Assembly: GCF_007990505.1 (NCBI RefSeq)
Contig: NZ_AP019822.1
Location: 434,001 to 498,000, forward strand
Length of the DNA stretch: 64,000 nt
Direction of reading: 5' to 3'
Source: Pseudoleptotrichia goodfellowii
GTDB taxonomy: Bacteria; Fusobacteriota; Fusobacteriia; Fusobacteriales; Leptotrichiaceae
The position numbers and the translations under genes are program-made. Below are positions 36,205-45,175 of this stretch, piece by piece; within the stretch, counting starts at the first letter, position 1; each line of letters begins with the position of its first letter. A model generated the notes under the pieces. It did not search any database and was not told the DNA's origin. It saw only the letters and a list, made by a program, of their open reading frames with translations.

Positions 36205-37788
36205 ATGGATATATATGCAGAAATTGAAAAACTTGTGGAATATTCAGTAAAAAACGGATTTGTAAATGAAGAAGACAGGATTTTAATAACAAATTTAGTA
36301 GCGGGAGCAATAGAGCTCGATACTTACAGAGAGTTTTCCGAAAAAGAAAGAGAAGAAATAAAAAAGGAAACGGAAAATATTGTTTATCCTTCGGAAATTC
36401 TTGATAATATAGTAAAATGGGCAGGGGAAAACGGTAGATTGAAAAGTGATACGGTTACTTTTCAGGATTTAATGAACTCGAAAATAATGGGTCAAATCGT
36501 TCCGAGAACTTCCGAAGTGAGAAAAGAATTTTGGGATAAATACGATAATTATGGAATAGACAAGGCTACAGAGTTTTTTTACGGATTATCCAAAAAAAGC
36601 AACTATATAAGAATGGACAGAATATCCAAAAATATTCACTGGAATTATGAAAATAATTACGGAAATCTTGAAATAACAATAAATCTTTCAAAGCCTGAAA
36701 AAGACCCGAGAGAAATTGCGATGGCAAAAGACAAAGTTTCCTCAAATTACCCTAAAGGACTTTTGGACAAGGAAAACGAAGGATACATGGGAAGACTGGA
36801 TCATCCGGGAAGGCAGAATTTAAGAACAGTAAGACTTAATCTGACAAATGAGAACTGGTATTTTCAGTATTCTCCTTATACTTATTATAACGAACATTCT
36901 ATCGTGTTTTCCCATGAGCATAGACCTATGAAAATCGATAAGTCGACTTTTCAGAGATTACTCGAATTTGTAACAATATTTCCTCATTATTTTATAGGCT
37001 CAAATGCGGATTTGCCTATCGTAGGAGGCTCAATACTTTCCCATGATCATTTTCAGGCGGGAAGACATATTTTTCCTATGGAAAAGGCGAGAATAAAAGA
37101 AAAGATAGTGTTTAATGGATTTGAAGACGTTGAAGCGGGAATTTTGAACTGGCCTATGTCTGTTATAAGAATAAACGGAGAAAAGAAAAGGCTTGTAGAA
37201 CTTGCCGACAAAATACTGAAAAAATGGATAGATTACAATGAGGAAAAACTTGATATTTACTCGCATGCAAAGGGAGAAAGACACAACACTATTACACCTA
37301 TTGCAAGGTTTAAAGACGGGAAATACGAGCTTGATCTTGTATTGAGAAATAATCTTACCAATAAAAATCATCCTTTGGGGATATTTCATCCTCATGATGA
37401 ACATCATAATATAAAAAAGGAAAATATAGGATTAATCGAAGTGATGGGTCTGGCTATATTGCCGGGAAGACTTAAAGAAGAAACGGCACAAATAAAGGAA
37501 ATAATAACAAAAGTAAGAAATTCCGAAGAATTTAAAAATACAGGAAATTATGAAAAATGTTATGAGGAAATGGATAAAAACGAAAGTTTGAAAAAACATA
37601 CAAAATGGCTGAAACATTATTTAGAAGAGCATAAAATAAAACATCTGATTGAAGAAAGTCCGGATGTATTTATTGAAAATGCTATAGGAGAAACTTTTTC
37701 GAGAGTTCTTGAAGATTGCGGAGTATTTAAAAATAACGAAATCGGAGAGAAAGGCTTTTTGAAATTTATAAGAAAAGTGAATGAATAG
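36205..37788 (+). CDS. galT: UDP-glucose--hexose-1-phosphate uridylyltransferase (class II GalT)
   Basis: About 527 residues, the long low-GC Gram-positive-type GalT, unrelated in length to the 350-residue E. coli form. Features include PRTSEVRKEFWDKY, NLEITINLSKPEKDPREIA in part, GGSILSHDHFQAGRH with the active-site His region, and NHPLGIFHPHDEHHNIKKE in part. GTG 36196 is in frame; GGATG spacing suggests ATG 36205. Last gene of the operon, followed by a long terminator. Confidence 0.94.
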   Translation: MDIYAEIEKLVEYSVKNGFVNEEDRILITNLVAGAIELDTYREFSEKEREEIKKETENIVYPSEILDNIVKWAGENGRLKSDTVTFQDLMNSKIMGQIVPRTSEVRKEFWDKYDNYGIDKATEFFYGLSKKSNYIRMDRISKNIHWNYENNYGNLEITINLSKPEKDPREIAMAKDKVSSNYPKGLLDKENEGYMGRLDHPGRQNLRTVRLNLTNENWYFQYSPYTYYNEHSIVFSHEHRPMKIDKSTFQRLLEFVTIFPHYFIGSNADLPIVGGSILSHDHFQAGRHIFPMEKARIKEKIVFNGFEDVEAGILNWPMSVIRINGEKKRLVELADKILKKWIDYNEEKLDIYSHAKGERHNTITPIARFKDGKYELDLVLRNNLTNKNHPLGIFHPHDEHHNIKKENIGLIEVMGLAILPGRLKEETAQIKEIITKVRNSEEFKNTGNYEKCYEEMDKNESLKKHTKWLKHYLEEHKIKHLIEESPDVFIENAIGETFSRVLEDCGVFKNNEIGEKGFLKFIRKVNE

Positions 37789-37840
37789 GGGAAAAGAAAT
37801 ACTTTAACGATGCTTTCTCAAAAAATTCTTAGATTAATAT

Positions 37841-37889
37841 AAAAAGGGTTGTATTTAAAATAGTTTTTCTATTTTTTACAGCCCTTTTT
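37841..37889 (+). terminator. Terminator of the galactose operon
   Basis: AAAAAGGGTTGTA pairs with TACAGCCCTTTTT through an extended AT-rich stem (37841-37889), one G-U pair included, ending in TTTTTG. Confidence 0.82.
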
Positions 37890-37905
37890 GTAAGAGTTGA
37901 TTTAC

Positions 37906-38037
37906 TTATTTCGATGAAGTTTCTAAATTTTCAAAAACTTTGAAAAAATCATTGACGTTGAGTAAATTTTCTTCTCGCAATGATGAAAATGTTATTACTG
38001 ACAGGGACAAAAATATTGCCAAAATTATCTTTTTCAT
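37906..38037 (-). CDS. Possible 43-residue exported peptide or gene remnant
   Basis: A short ORF starting MKKIILAIFLSLSVITFSS, a convincing signal peptide, with only about 24 further residues (EENLLNVNDFF, then ENLETSSK). The leader resembles that of the broken secreted-protein gene just upstream on the same strand (MKKIILLIFITLAIISF). Either a small secreted peptide or the truncated head of a paralogue. AAGGA lies 12 nt before the ATG. Confidence 0.35.
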   Translation of the reverse strand: MKKIILAIFLSLSVITFSSLREENLLNVNDFFKVFENLETSSK

Positions 38038-38059
38038 AATATTTTATTTTCCTTATAAA

Positions 38060-38692
38060 TTATTTGGAGAAAAAACTCTTTATTTCATTTTGAGCCTTGG
38101 TAATTATAACATCTGTTTTTTGTGAAAACTCTTGTAAATTAAACATTTCGTCAAATCCTTTATCTTCCATTTTCCAATCCGAATCAATTTTCTCAAATCC
38201 GATTTTTAAGTCTTTTGTTTTTCTTTTTGCATTTGTTTTCTTTGAAATTGTTGAAAAAATTTTTACAAATTCTTCAGATGAAAATTCATCAGAATTTCTT
38301 TTGTCGGATGCTTTTTTCTGTGTTGCAAGTTTTTTGATATCTCCAATAATTTCAGATGAATATTTGTCAATATCTATAATAGAAATACTCATGTATACTG
38401 TTGCCTTTTTTCCTGTAATTTTAACATCTTTAATTTCATATTTATTGCTATTTATATAATCTGAATAAAAATCGGAAAGTTTTTCAATATCTTCTTTAGT
38501 TAAAGATCCGTCATCATTTTACAAATTCATATAAGATTTCAAATAATTATTTAAAGAATCACTTTTAAATAGCTCTATAATAAATTCAGTTTGTGATTTA
38601 ATAATCTTTTTATCATTTTCTATTTCGTTTTGTGTTGCAGGAAAACTTATAATTGCTAATGTTATAAATATTAAAAGAATTATTTTTTTCAT
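38060..38692 (-). pseudogene. Secreted protein gene with one in-frame stop
   Basis: The frame opens at ATG 38692 with MKKIILLIFITLAIISFPA (signal peptide) and runs to 38060 with a single TAA at 38521-38519 (codon 58). After the stop the same frame continues GSLTKEDIEKLSDFYSDY and on through a Lys-rich part, ending KAQNEIKSFFSK. The whole would be 210 residues. I do not recognise the family. Only one lesion is present, so the decay is recent; an internal start at 38392 could give a 110-residue fragment without a signal. Confidence 0.7.
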
Positions 38693-38782
38693 TTATATCA
38701 TCTCCTCATTTGTTTTATTTAAAATCATATTATCATAAAATAAGAAAAAAATAAAATAGAAAATGTTAAAATACAAAAAATC

Positions 38783-38811
38783 TTTACAAAATCCACAAAA
38801 AAGTATATAAT
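38783..38811 (+). promoter_or_regulatory. Promoter of the ToxI-like repeat RNA
   Basis: TTTACA at 38783-38788, 17-bp spacer, TATAAT at 38806-38811. Transcription is expected from about 38818, directly at the first repeat. Confidence 0.75.
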
Positions 38812-38820
38812 AAATATACA

Positions 38821-39004
38821 GAAAGCGAGCAGTTCAAGCCTTCCTGTGCAAGACAGGTGTTTAAAAGTTGAACCTTGACAGGAGCGAGTAGTTCGATCTC
38901 CCAAACTGAGAATGTTTGGTGTTAAAAAACGGATCTTAATAGGAGCGAGTAGTCCGATCTCCCAAACTGAGAATGTTTGGTGTTAAAAAACGGATCTTAA
39001 AAAA
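38821..39004 (+). ncRNA. toxI: Type III antitoxin RNA: three ~60-nt repeats (ToxI-like)
   Basis: Three tandem units begin with AGCGAG at 38824, 38883 and 38944 (59- and 61-nt steps). Units 2 and 3 are nearly identical; unit 1 diverges but keeps the fold. Inner hairpin: CCTGT/ACAGG in unit 1, CCAAAC/GTTTGG in units 2 and 3. Long-range pair: GTTCAA/TTGAAC in unit 1, GTTCG/CGGAT in unit 2, GTCCG/CGGAT in unit 3. The compensatory changes show that structure, not sequence, is selected. The toxin would process the RNA into units that fold and bind it. Confidence 0.82.
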
Positions 39005-39016
39005 GAAAATCTAAGA

Positions 39017-39041
39017 GAGGACGATGTTATGTCGTCCTTTT
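39017..39041 (+). terminator. Terminator between antitoxin RNA and toxin gene
   Basis: GAGGACGA pairs with TCGTCC(T) around a 7-nt loop (core GGACGA 39019-39024 with TCGTCC 39032-39037), followed by TTTT. It sets the excess of antitoxin over toxin mRNA, as in other type III systems. Confidence 0.88.
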
Positions 39042-39062
39042 ACTTAAATAGGGGGGAAGGGA

Positions 39063-39584
39063 ATGAGTAAAAAGAACAGGCTGTATTTCATAAGATTGAC
39101 TTATGAATATTTGATGTATTTGAAAAAAATTGAAACAAGAATATCCGAAAAAATTAAAAGACCTCTTATCGGAATAGTTTTGGAAGTGGATAATAAAAAG
39201 TATTTCGCACCTTTATCTTCTCCAAAAGAAAAACATAAGCTGATGAAAGAAAATTTAGATATTGTCAAGATAAAAAAGGGTGAATTGGGAATTATAAACC
39301 TGAATAATATGATACCTGTAATAGACGATAAAAAATACAGAACTGTAATTGACTTGAATATTTTAAAAAAAAGTAAGTCTGAAAAAGAGAGAAAATATTT
39401 TCGTTTATTGCAGGAACAACTGAATTATTGCGAAAAAAATAGAGAATTTATTGAAAGAAAAGCCGAAAAGATATATGAAATTTCTCAAAAAGATTATAAA
39501 GAACTTACAAAAACGGAAAAAAAGATACTTTCAAGAAGCAATAACTTTAAAATACTCGAAAAAGCAATAGAAAAAATAATATAA
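39063..39584 (+). CDS. toxN: ToxN/AbiQ-family endoribonuclease toxin
   Basis: A 173-residue type III toxin. The family core is visible: RLYFIRLTYEYLMYLKK, then RPLIGIVLEVDNKKYFAPL and SSPKEKHKLM (the conserved PLxSPK loop), and a helical C-terminus rich in Lys. Length fits ToxN/AbiQ (about 170-180). Such toxins cut mRNA and their own antitoxin transcript; RNA units inhibit them by forming cyclic complexes. They often give phage abortive infection and plasmid or island maintenance. A strong GGGGGAAGGG ribosome site precedes the ATG. Confidence 0.9.
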   Translation: MSKKNRLYFIRLTYEYLMYLKKIETRISEKIKRPLIGIVLEVDNKKYFAPLSSPKEKHKLMKENLDIVKIKKGELGIINLNNMIPVIDDKKYRTVIDLNILKKSKSEKERKYFRLLQEQLNYCEKNREFIERKAEKIYEISQKDYKELTKTEKKILSRSNNFKILEKAIEKII

Positions 39585-39605
39585 AATAAAAGGAGAAAAA
39601 GAAAT

Positions 39606-40421
39606 ATGGATTATAAGCTGATAGCAACAGATATGGACGGAACTTTATTGAATGACAGACATTTGATTTCCGAAGGAAATGTTCAGGCAATAAAAGAAGT
39701 TCAAAAAAAAGGGGTAAAATTTGTGTTGGCAAGCGGAAGACCGAGTTTTGCAATGCTGAATTATGCAAAGAAGTTGGAAATGGACAAAAACGAGGGGTAT
39801 GTGTTGGCATTTAACGGGGGTCAGCTTATAAATATGTCAGACGGAAAAGTCATGTTTCATGAAGGGCTTAATAAAGAAGATATAGAAAAAGTGTACAATG
39901 CTTCAAAAGAAATAGGACTTCCTATGGTTTTATATGCAGGAGACACTGTCTATGCAAACGGAAATTCCGAATATGTGCAGTTTGAAGTAAATCAATGTGA
40001 AATGAAATTTGTAGAATTTAAAAGTCTTGAAGAGTTATACGGATACGGAATAAAAGAAACTACAAAATGTATGATTATAGGAAATGGAGAAAGTGTCAAA
40101 AAAGCCGAAAAATATATGAAATCAAAATACGAAAAAGATTATTTTATTGCAATATCGGCTCCCATTTTTCTTGAAATTGCAAATAAAAATATAAATAAAG
40201 GTAAAACATTGAAAAAACTGGGAGAGATAACAGGAATAGATACAAGTGAAATGATAGCAGTCGGGGACAGCTATAACGATGCTCCTTTACTTGAAGTTGT
40301 GGGGATGCCTGTCGCTGTAGAAAATGCAGTTCCGAAAATAAAAGAGATGTCTAAATTTGAAAGTACTTCCAATAATAATGATGCTTTAAAAACTGTTATT
40401 GAGGAGTTTTTTATGAAATAG
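39606..40421 (+). CDS. Cof-type HAD-IIB phosphatase
   Basis: A 271-residue haloacid dehalogenase-fold hydrolase. Motif I ATDMDGTLL (nucleophile Asp), motif II LASGR, Lys in the KGKTLKKLG region, and motif IV VGDSYNDAPLL. Cap type C2B. These act on sugar phosphates or FMN; the substrate cannot be set by sequence. It starts 21 nt after the toxin stop with AAAGGAG, so could share its transcript. Confidence 0.9.
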   Translation: MDYKLIATDMDGTLLNDRHLISEGNVQAIKEVQKKGVKFVLASGRPSFAMLNYAKKLEMDKNEGYVLAFNGGQLINMSDGKVMFHEGLNKEDIEKVYNASKEIGLPMVLYAGDTVYANGNSEYVQFEVNQCEMKFVEFKSLEELYGYGIKETTKCMIIGNGESVKKAEKYMKSKYEKDYFIAISAPIFLEIANKNINKGKTLKKLGEITGIDTSEMIAVGDSYNDAPLLEVVGMPVAVENAVPKIKEMSKFESTSNNNDALKTVIEEFFMK

Positions 40422-40573
40422 AATATATGGAGGTTAGAGGACTGAGAAATTTGAGTCGGAAGTTTTCGCCGAGCTTTTTTAAAAAGCATACTCATGCAAG
40501 TTGATAATTACCGTAATTTATGCTAAAATATAACGAAAATAAAAATATAAATTATATAAAACGGAGGAAAATT

Positions 40574-41335
40574 ATGAGAAGAGTAATAGTAGCGGGGAAC
40601 TGGAAAATGAATAAAACTGCGAAAGAGGCTGCAAAATTCATATCCGAATTAAAACCTTTGGTAACAGATGTTAAAAAAACGGGAATTGTTATAGGAGCAC
40701 CTTTTACAGCTTTAGAATCGGCCGTAAAAGAAGCTGCAGGAAGTAATGTGAAAATTGCTGCACAAAATATGAATCCAAATGATAACGGGGCATACACAGG
40801 AGAAATTTCGCCGTTAATGTTAAAAGATTTAGGTGTAGAATATGTTATTTTAGGACATTCCGAAAGAAGAGAATACTACGGAGAAACTGACAAATTTATA
40901 AATGAAAAAGTAAAAGCAGCTTTAAAACACGGATTGAAACCTATTTTATGTGTAGGAGAAAAATTAGAAGAAAGAGAAAACGGAACTACTGAAAAAGTAG
41001 TAAAAGAGCAGACTGTAGGAGGATTGGAAGGGATTTCTGCAGCAGATATGGCAAATGTTGTTATAGCTTATGAGCCTGTCTGGGCTATCGGAACAGGAAA
41101 AACTGCAAGTCCTGCACAAGCTCAGGAAGTACACGCATTTATAAGAAAACTGTTGACAGACTTGTACGGAGCGGAAGTTGCCGAAAATGTAACAGTTCAA
41201 TACGGAGGATCTATGAAAGCCGACAATGCCTTTGAATTGATTTCTCAAAAAGATATAGACGGAGGATTAGTCGGAGGAGCAAGTTTGGAAGCAGGAAGTT
41301 TTGCAGAAATAATTAAAGCGGGAGATTCAATATAA
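40574..41335 (+). CDS. tpiA: Triose-phosphate isomerase
   Basis: About 253 residues. VAGNWKMNKTA at the N-terminus (catalytic Asn and Lys), LGHSERREYYGETD (catalytic His), AYEPVWAIGTGKTA (catalytic Glu), and YGGSMKADNAFEL with GLVGGASLEAGSFAEI for phosphate binding. The frame is open further upstream from 40520, but GGAGG and homology give ATG 40574. Glycolytic enzyme. Confidence 0.97.
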   Translation: MRRVIVAGNWKMNKTAKEAAKFISELKPLVTDVKKTGIVIGAPFTALESAVKEAAGSNVKIAAQNMNPNDNGAYTGEISPLMLKDLGVEYVILGHSERREYYGETDKFINEKVKAALKHGLKPILCVGEKLEERENGTTEKVVKEQTVGGLEGISAADMANVVIAYEPVWAIGTGKTASPAQAQEVHAFIRKLLTDLYGAEVAENVTVQYGGSMKADNAFELISQKDIDGGLVGGASLEAGSFAEIIKAGDSI

Positions 41336-41378
41336 TCGAAAATTTGATAAAAGTAAAATATAAACAGGAGGACAGGAA

Positions 41379-41579
41379 TTGGAAAATCTTTTAGTAGTAG
41401 CATTGGTAGCTTTGGCTGTAATAATGATAGTAGTTATTCTTCTTCAACCTGACAGAAGTCAGGGGTTAGCTAAAAACTCGAATGTTCTGGATCAGGAAAA
41501 AGAAGGAATTGAAAAATTTACAGAATATATAGCAGCAGCATTTTTAATAGTTGCAGTTTTATTTCAAATAATAAGATAG
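41379..41579 (+). CDS. secG: Preprotein translocase subunit SecG
   Basis: A 66-residue protein with two membrane helices (about 4-22 and 48-65) separated by a QPDRSQGLAKNSN loop, the SecG pattern. It probably starts at a TTG (MENLLVVALV), preceded by AGGAGG. Non-essential partner of SecYE in export. A terminator follows. Confidence 0.85.
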   Translation: MENLLVVALVALAVIMIVVILLQPDRSQGLAKNSNVLDQEKEGIEKFTEYIAAAFLIVAVLFQIIR

Positions 41580-41600
41580 AATAATGAAAATTATAATCAT

Positions 41601-41628
41601 AAAAAGGGTCTTCAACGGCTCTTTTTTT
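41601..41628 (+). terminator. Terminator of tpiA-secG
   Basis: AAAAAGGGTC pairs with GGCTCTTTTT, including G-U pairs, followed by a T run (41601-41628). Confidence 0.75.
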
Positions 41629-41711
41629 ATTCCTAAGGAAAGTAAATTTAAATTTAATGATTAAATAAATGATTAGAAATCAAATTCAATGATATGTTTT
41701 GCAAATTATAT

Positions 41712-41740
41712 AAGAGGCGTAAGCCTCTTTATTATCTTTT
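41712..41740. terminator. Hairpin AAGAGGC/GCCTCTT near the IS91 3' end
   Basis: AAGAGGC (41712-41718) and GCCTCTT (41723-41729), loop GTAA, T-rich after. A second hairpin, ATCCAAC-ATA-GTTGGAT, is at 41766-41782. One or both may belong to the 3' terminal (origin-type) end of the IS91-like element, whose ends are not inverted repeats. Confidence 0.5.
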
Positions 41741-41791
41741 TATTAAAAAAAATGCATGACAAAATATCCAACATAGTTGGATTAAAAAGAT

Positions 41792-43023
41792 TTAATAATA
41801 TCTTTTAGGTTTGGGATATAAATAATGATAAAATTCCCATACAATCATTCTAATGTTACATATAGGACAATAGAAAGGATTTATACCGAAAGTTTTAAAT
41901 GTTTGTCTTTGATAAAAAGAAAATTTATTAGGGACAATATTCTTCTTAAAAGGAATAACAGCTCTTTTTAGCTTATTGGAAATATGTCTTGCATATAGTC
42001 CATATCTATTAACCATTTTAAAATTTTTAGGAGGTACATGGATTAAAATTTGGGAAATAAATTTTTGAATAGGCATAGTAATAAATGTTTTTTGTTTATC
42101 ATTAGCTAAATCATTGTAAAAGAAAGTAACTTCATTGTCAGTAATATCAGTAATTTTATACTCAGCAATAGGAGAACGTGCAAGATATCGACCTAAGTAT
42201 TTGATAATACCTTTGGTGTTATTGACATCACCGCTTCTGACATTAAAAAAGAATCTTGCATTTTGACTATATAGCTTATTGACAGTAATTTTAGCTAATC
42301 TTTTAATTTTTTGATTAGGATAGTTCCCCTTAGAAATAATATCAAGGACGTGATATTTCCATTGAGCTGCAATAGTATCAACATTAAAGTATTCAAGTTT
42401 TTTAAAATCAAAATTTTTATTAAATCCTCCGAGAGAAACGATAGCGTGAATATGAGGATTCCATTTTAAATCACGCCCGAAAGTATGAATAACAGAAATA
42501 AGACCATAATGAAGAATATCAGAATCAGTGAAGTAATATTTAGAAGATTTGGAAATTTTATTAATTCTTTTATTCTTTTTAGAAATATTATGGAACTGAA
42601 ATTTAAAGATATCATTAACAGCGACAGAAAGCTTAGAAAGGAGATTTCTATCATAGAAGAAAAACATTCTGCATGCTTTAGGAATAGTAAAAAGAACATG
42701 TCTGTGAGGAATGTTTAGAATATGTTTATGAATATTATCAGTCCAAAGTTGCGACCGCAAGAAGGACAGAGTCTGGATTTACAGGAAAGAGGGAATTTGT
42801 GAGTAATAGGACAGTTAGGGCATTTGAAAGAAACAAAGCCTTTGGATAAATCTCTACAAGCAAGAAATTTAGAGATAGAAAATTTAATATATTGAAGGTG
42901 CTTAGGGTTAAGATAATTTTTCTTGCAAAAGTTTAAAGAATTTAGTACAATGTTTTTATTACTGAAGATAGTTTTCAGTTTATTTTGTATAAAGTGTTTA
43001 CTAGTCATAAATACAGTATACAA
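41792..43023 (-). mobile_element. IS91-family transposase gene, frameshifted
   Basis: Two minus-strand frames make one HUH-type rolling-circle transposase. The N-terminal part (to 42715) has the zinc-binding SFKCPNC and SRLCPSCGR. The rest (from 42760) has WTDNIHKHILNIPHRHVLFTIPK, the HUH motif WNPHIHAIV and the tyrosine motif IKYLGRYLARSPIAEY, and a C-terminal CPICN zinc knuckle. The frames meet near 42750-42760, where a single indel breaks the gene. Members of this family transpose to tetranucleotide targets without inverted repeats. Inactive unless frameshifting restores it. Confidence 0.88.
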
Positions 43024-43028
43024 AAAAA

Positions 43029-43610
43029 TCAGCCGAATTTCAATTCGGCTTTTTTTATAATCTTAAAAATATTACTGTAAATGATAAATCCCGTTTCGAT
43101 AATAAGAAAACAGAAGAAAAATAAGATTATACTGACAGTTTTTAAATTTTCCGAATAATATTCCTGTCCATGCTCGTCTATACCGTATTTATTCATAAAA
43201 TCAGAAGGATTCTCATATTTTATATTTTTACCGAATTTTTCTTCTATCTCCTTTTCAGTAAGCCCGATGAGATTTTCAGGAACACTTTTTCTAACGTAAA
43301 AATATCCTTTACAGGACTCCGAATTTTCTCCTGTTACATATCCGATATAATAATCTTTAATCATCGCCATTTTCGTTACTGTAAGACAAGTATCAATTTC
43401 ATTATCCTTGCCGTTTTCTGTCATTTCTCTGTTATCCAGAAAAATAAGTGAATTATTCAAATAACCGTAATCCGGCTTTGATATTAAATATTTATCATTC
43501 ATAAGTAGATAAGAAATATCCTTTTTATAAGGTATCCTAAAAACATTCAGAAAATAAATGACCGCTATTAAAAGGCTTATTAAAAGAGAAAATATAAGTT
43601 TTCTTTTCAT
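43029..43610 (-). CDS. Unrecognised two-helix membrane protein
   Basis: A 193-residue protein with a membrane segment at each end: residues about 5-24 (IFSLLISLLIAVIYFLNVF) and about 160-185 (TVSIILFFFCFLIIETGFII). The roughly 130-residue middle would sit outside the cell, with GYVTGENSESCKGYFYVRK. The last codons (AELKF G) are themselves one arm of a terminator hairpin (43031-43050). I do not recognise the family. Confidence 0.6.
   Translation of the reverse strand: MKRKLIFSLLISLLIAVIYFLNVFRIPYKKDISYLLMNDKYLISKPDYGYLNNSLIFLDNREMTENGKDNEIDTCLTVTKMAMIKDYYIGYVTGENSESCKGYFYVRKSVPENLIGLTEKEIEEKFGKNIKYENPSDFMNKYGIDEHGQEYYSENLKTVSIILFFFCFLIIETGFIIYSNIFKIIKKAELKFG
43031..43056. terminator. Bidirectional terminator overlapping a stop codon
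   Basis: AGCCGAAT (43031-43038) pairs with ATTCGGCT (43043-43050), loop TTCA, with T or A runs on both sides. It is formed by the last codons of the minus-strand gene ending at 43029. Confidence 0.82.
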
Positions 43611-43734
43611 AATGAAATCGCTCTCCTTTTTGTTTATTTTATAATAAATTATAAAATTTTACAATCGGACATACTTTTAAAATATGTAAAAATATGCGAT
43701 AATACAAATAAAAAACATAGATGGGGACATGTTA

Positions 43735-45120
43735 ATGGATAAATTTTTTAAATTTTTAAATTCGGACAGGTATCAGTATACTGAAAGTGAGATATATTTG
43801 AAAAATAACATGGAAAATCAAATTGCCGTATTTGATATATTTTTGCGTACGGAAAAAGAAAAGGATTACGCGATCGTATACGGAATATCTGATGTTTTGG
43901 AGCTTATAGACATACTTAACAGTACTTCTTATGAAGAGAAAAAGAAATACCTGTCAAAAATACTGAAAAACGAAGATTTGACAGAATATATTGCAAATAT
44001 GAAGTTTACAGGCTCTGTTAAAGGAGTAAGAGACGGAGAAACAGTTTTTACCGATGAGCCGATTTTGACTATTATTGCACCTCTTATTCAGGGGAAAATA
44101 TTGGAAACACCGATTTTAAATATATTGAATTATCAGATTCTGACAGCAACGGTTACTTCAAAAATAACACTGGCTGCAAAAGACAAGGAAGTGCTGTTTT
44201 TCGGGACGAGAAGAGTGCCGGGATTTGAGGCGTCTATGGCTATGACAAAGGCATCTTATATTGCGGGATGTATTTCCCATTCAAATATAATGGGAGAGTA
44301 TTTTTATGACTTGAAAAGTACGGGAACTATGACTCACGGATATGTGCAGAGTTTCGGCACTGAAAAAGATTCCGAATACAGAGCTTTCGACACCTTTATA
44401 AAGACATGCAAAGATGAAAAACTGCCTCTGATAATGCTCACAGATACATATAGTGTCTTGAAAAGCGGCATACACAGTGCAATAAGAGCTTTCAGAGACA
44501 ATAATATAAATGATGATTATGAGGGAATATACGGAATAAGAATAGACTCGGGAAATTTATTGAATCTTTCAAAAAAATGCAGAGAAATATTGGATGACGA
44601 AGGATTCAGAAAAGCCAAGATTATTTTGACAGGCGGAATTGACGAAGGGAAAATAAGACGGCTCATGAAACAGGGAGTGCAGGCTGATATGTTTGGAGTT
44701 GGAGATGCCATAGCATTGCCTAAAAAGGAAATAAGCACTGTTTATAAAATGTCCAGAATAGAACAGACAGATGTAATGAAAATTTCCGATGATAAAGGTA
44801 AAATGTCTTATCCGGGAGATAAAGAAATTTATAGAACTTATAAAAATAACAATTTTTTTGATGTTGTCACACTAAAAGATGAAAAAGAGGAAATGGAAAT
44901 ACTGAAAAAGGAAAAATACAGAAAATTAACTCTGGATTTTATAATAGACGGGGAAAAAATTGAGGAAAATATAGAATTGCTGGGGTTGACCGAAACAAAA
45001 AGATATTATGAAAATAACGTTTTTTATTTAAAGGAAATCTATAATGAAACTCAGAAAAGAAAAAGGATAAGATTTTCCAAAGGGATAAAAAAATTAAAAG
45101 AAGAATTGACAAAGTTTTAA
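43735..45120 (+). CDS. pncB: Nicotinate phosphoribosyltransferase
   Basis: About 461 residues, converting nicotinate and PRPP to nicotinate mononucleotide. Family features: YTESEIYLKNNMENQIAVFD near the start (substituting for the usual YxLTM..Y), FFGTRRVPGFEASMAMTKAS, the His region GTMTHGYVQSFG, and TDTYSVLKSG, and IRIDSGNLLNLSKKCREILD. GATGGGGA favours ATG 43735 over ATG 43729. Together with NadR it provides NAD salvage. Confidence 0.9.
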   Translation: MDKFFKFLNSDRYQYTESEIYLKNNMENQIAVFDIFLRTEKEKDYAIVYGISDVLELIDILNSTSYEEKKKYLSKILKNEDLTEYIANMKFTGSVKGVRDGETVFTDEPILTIIAPLIQGKILETPILNILNYQILTATVTSKITLAAKDKEVLFFGTRRVPGFEASMAMTKASYIAGCISHSNIMGEYFYDLKSTGTMTHGYVQSFGTEKDSEYRAFDTFIKTCKDEKLPLIMLTDTYSVLKSGIHSAIRAFRDNNINDDYEGIYGIRIDSGNLLNLSKKCREILDDEGFRKAKIILTGGIDEGKIRRLMKQGVQADMFGVGDAIALPKKEISTVYKMSRIEQTDVMKISDDKGKMSYPGDKEIYRTYKNNNFFDVVTLKDEKEEMEILKKEKYRKLTLDFIIDGEKIEENIELLGLTETKRYYENNVFYLKEIYNETQKRKRIRFSKGIKKLKEELTKF

Positions 45121-45175
45121 AGAAAAATATTGATATTTATTCGATATAATTTTATAATACTGAAAAGGATTTGAA

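Noticed and set aside
38097-38459. Plus-strand ORF of 120 codons in the decayed region
   Set aside because: Antisense to the secreted-protein pseudogene, whose signal peptide and continuous frame are more convincing.
38821-39004. CRISPR-like array
   Set aside because: Only three units, no unique spacers between repeats, internal pairing within each unit, and a terminator plus toxin gene follow. Fits a type III antitoxin instead. No other CRISPR array or cas gene was seen.
45121-45175. Cobalamin riboswitch before cobS
   Set aside because: The 55-nt leader has no B12-box-like sequence and is too short.
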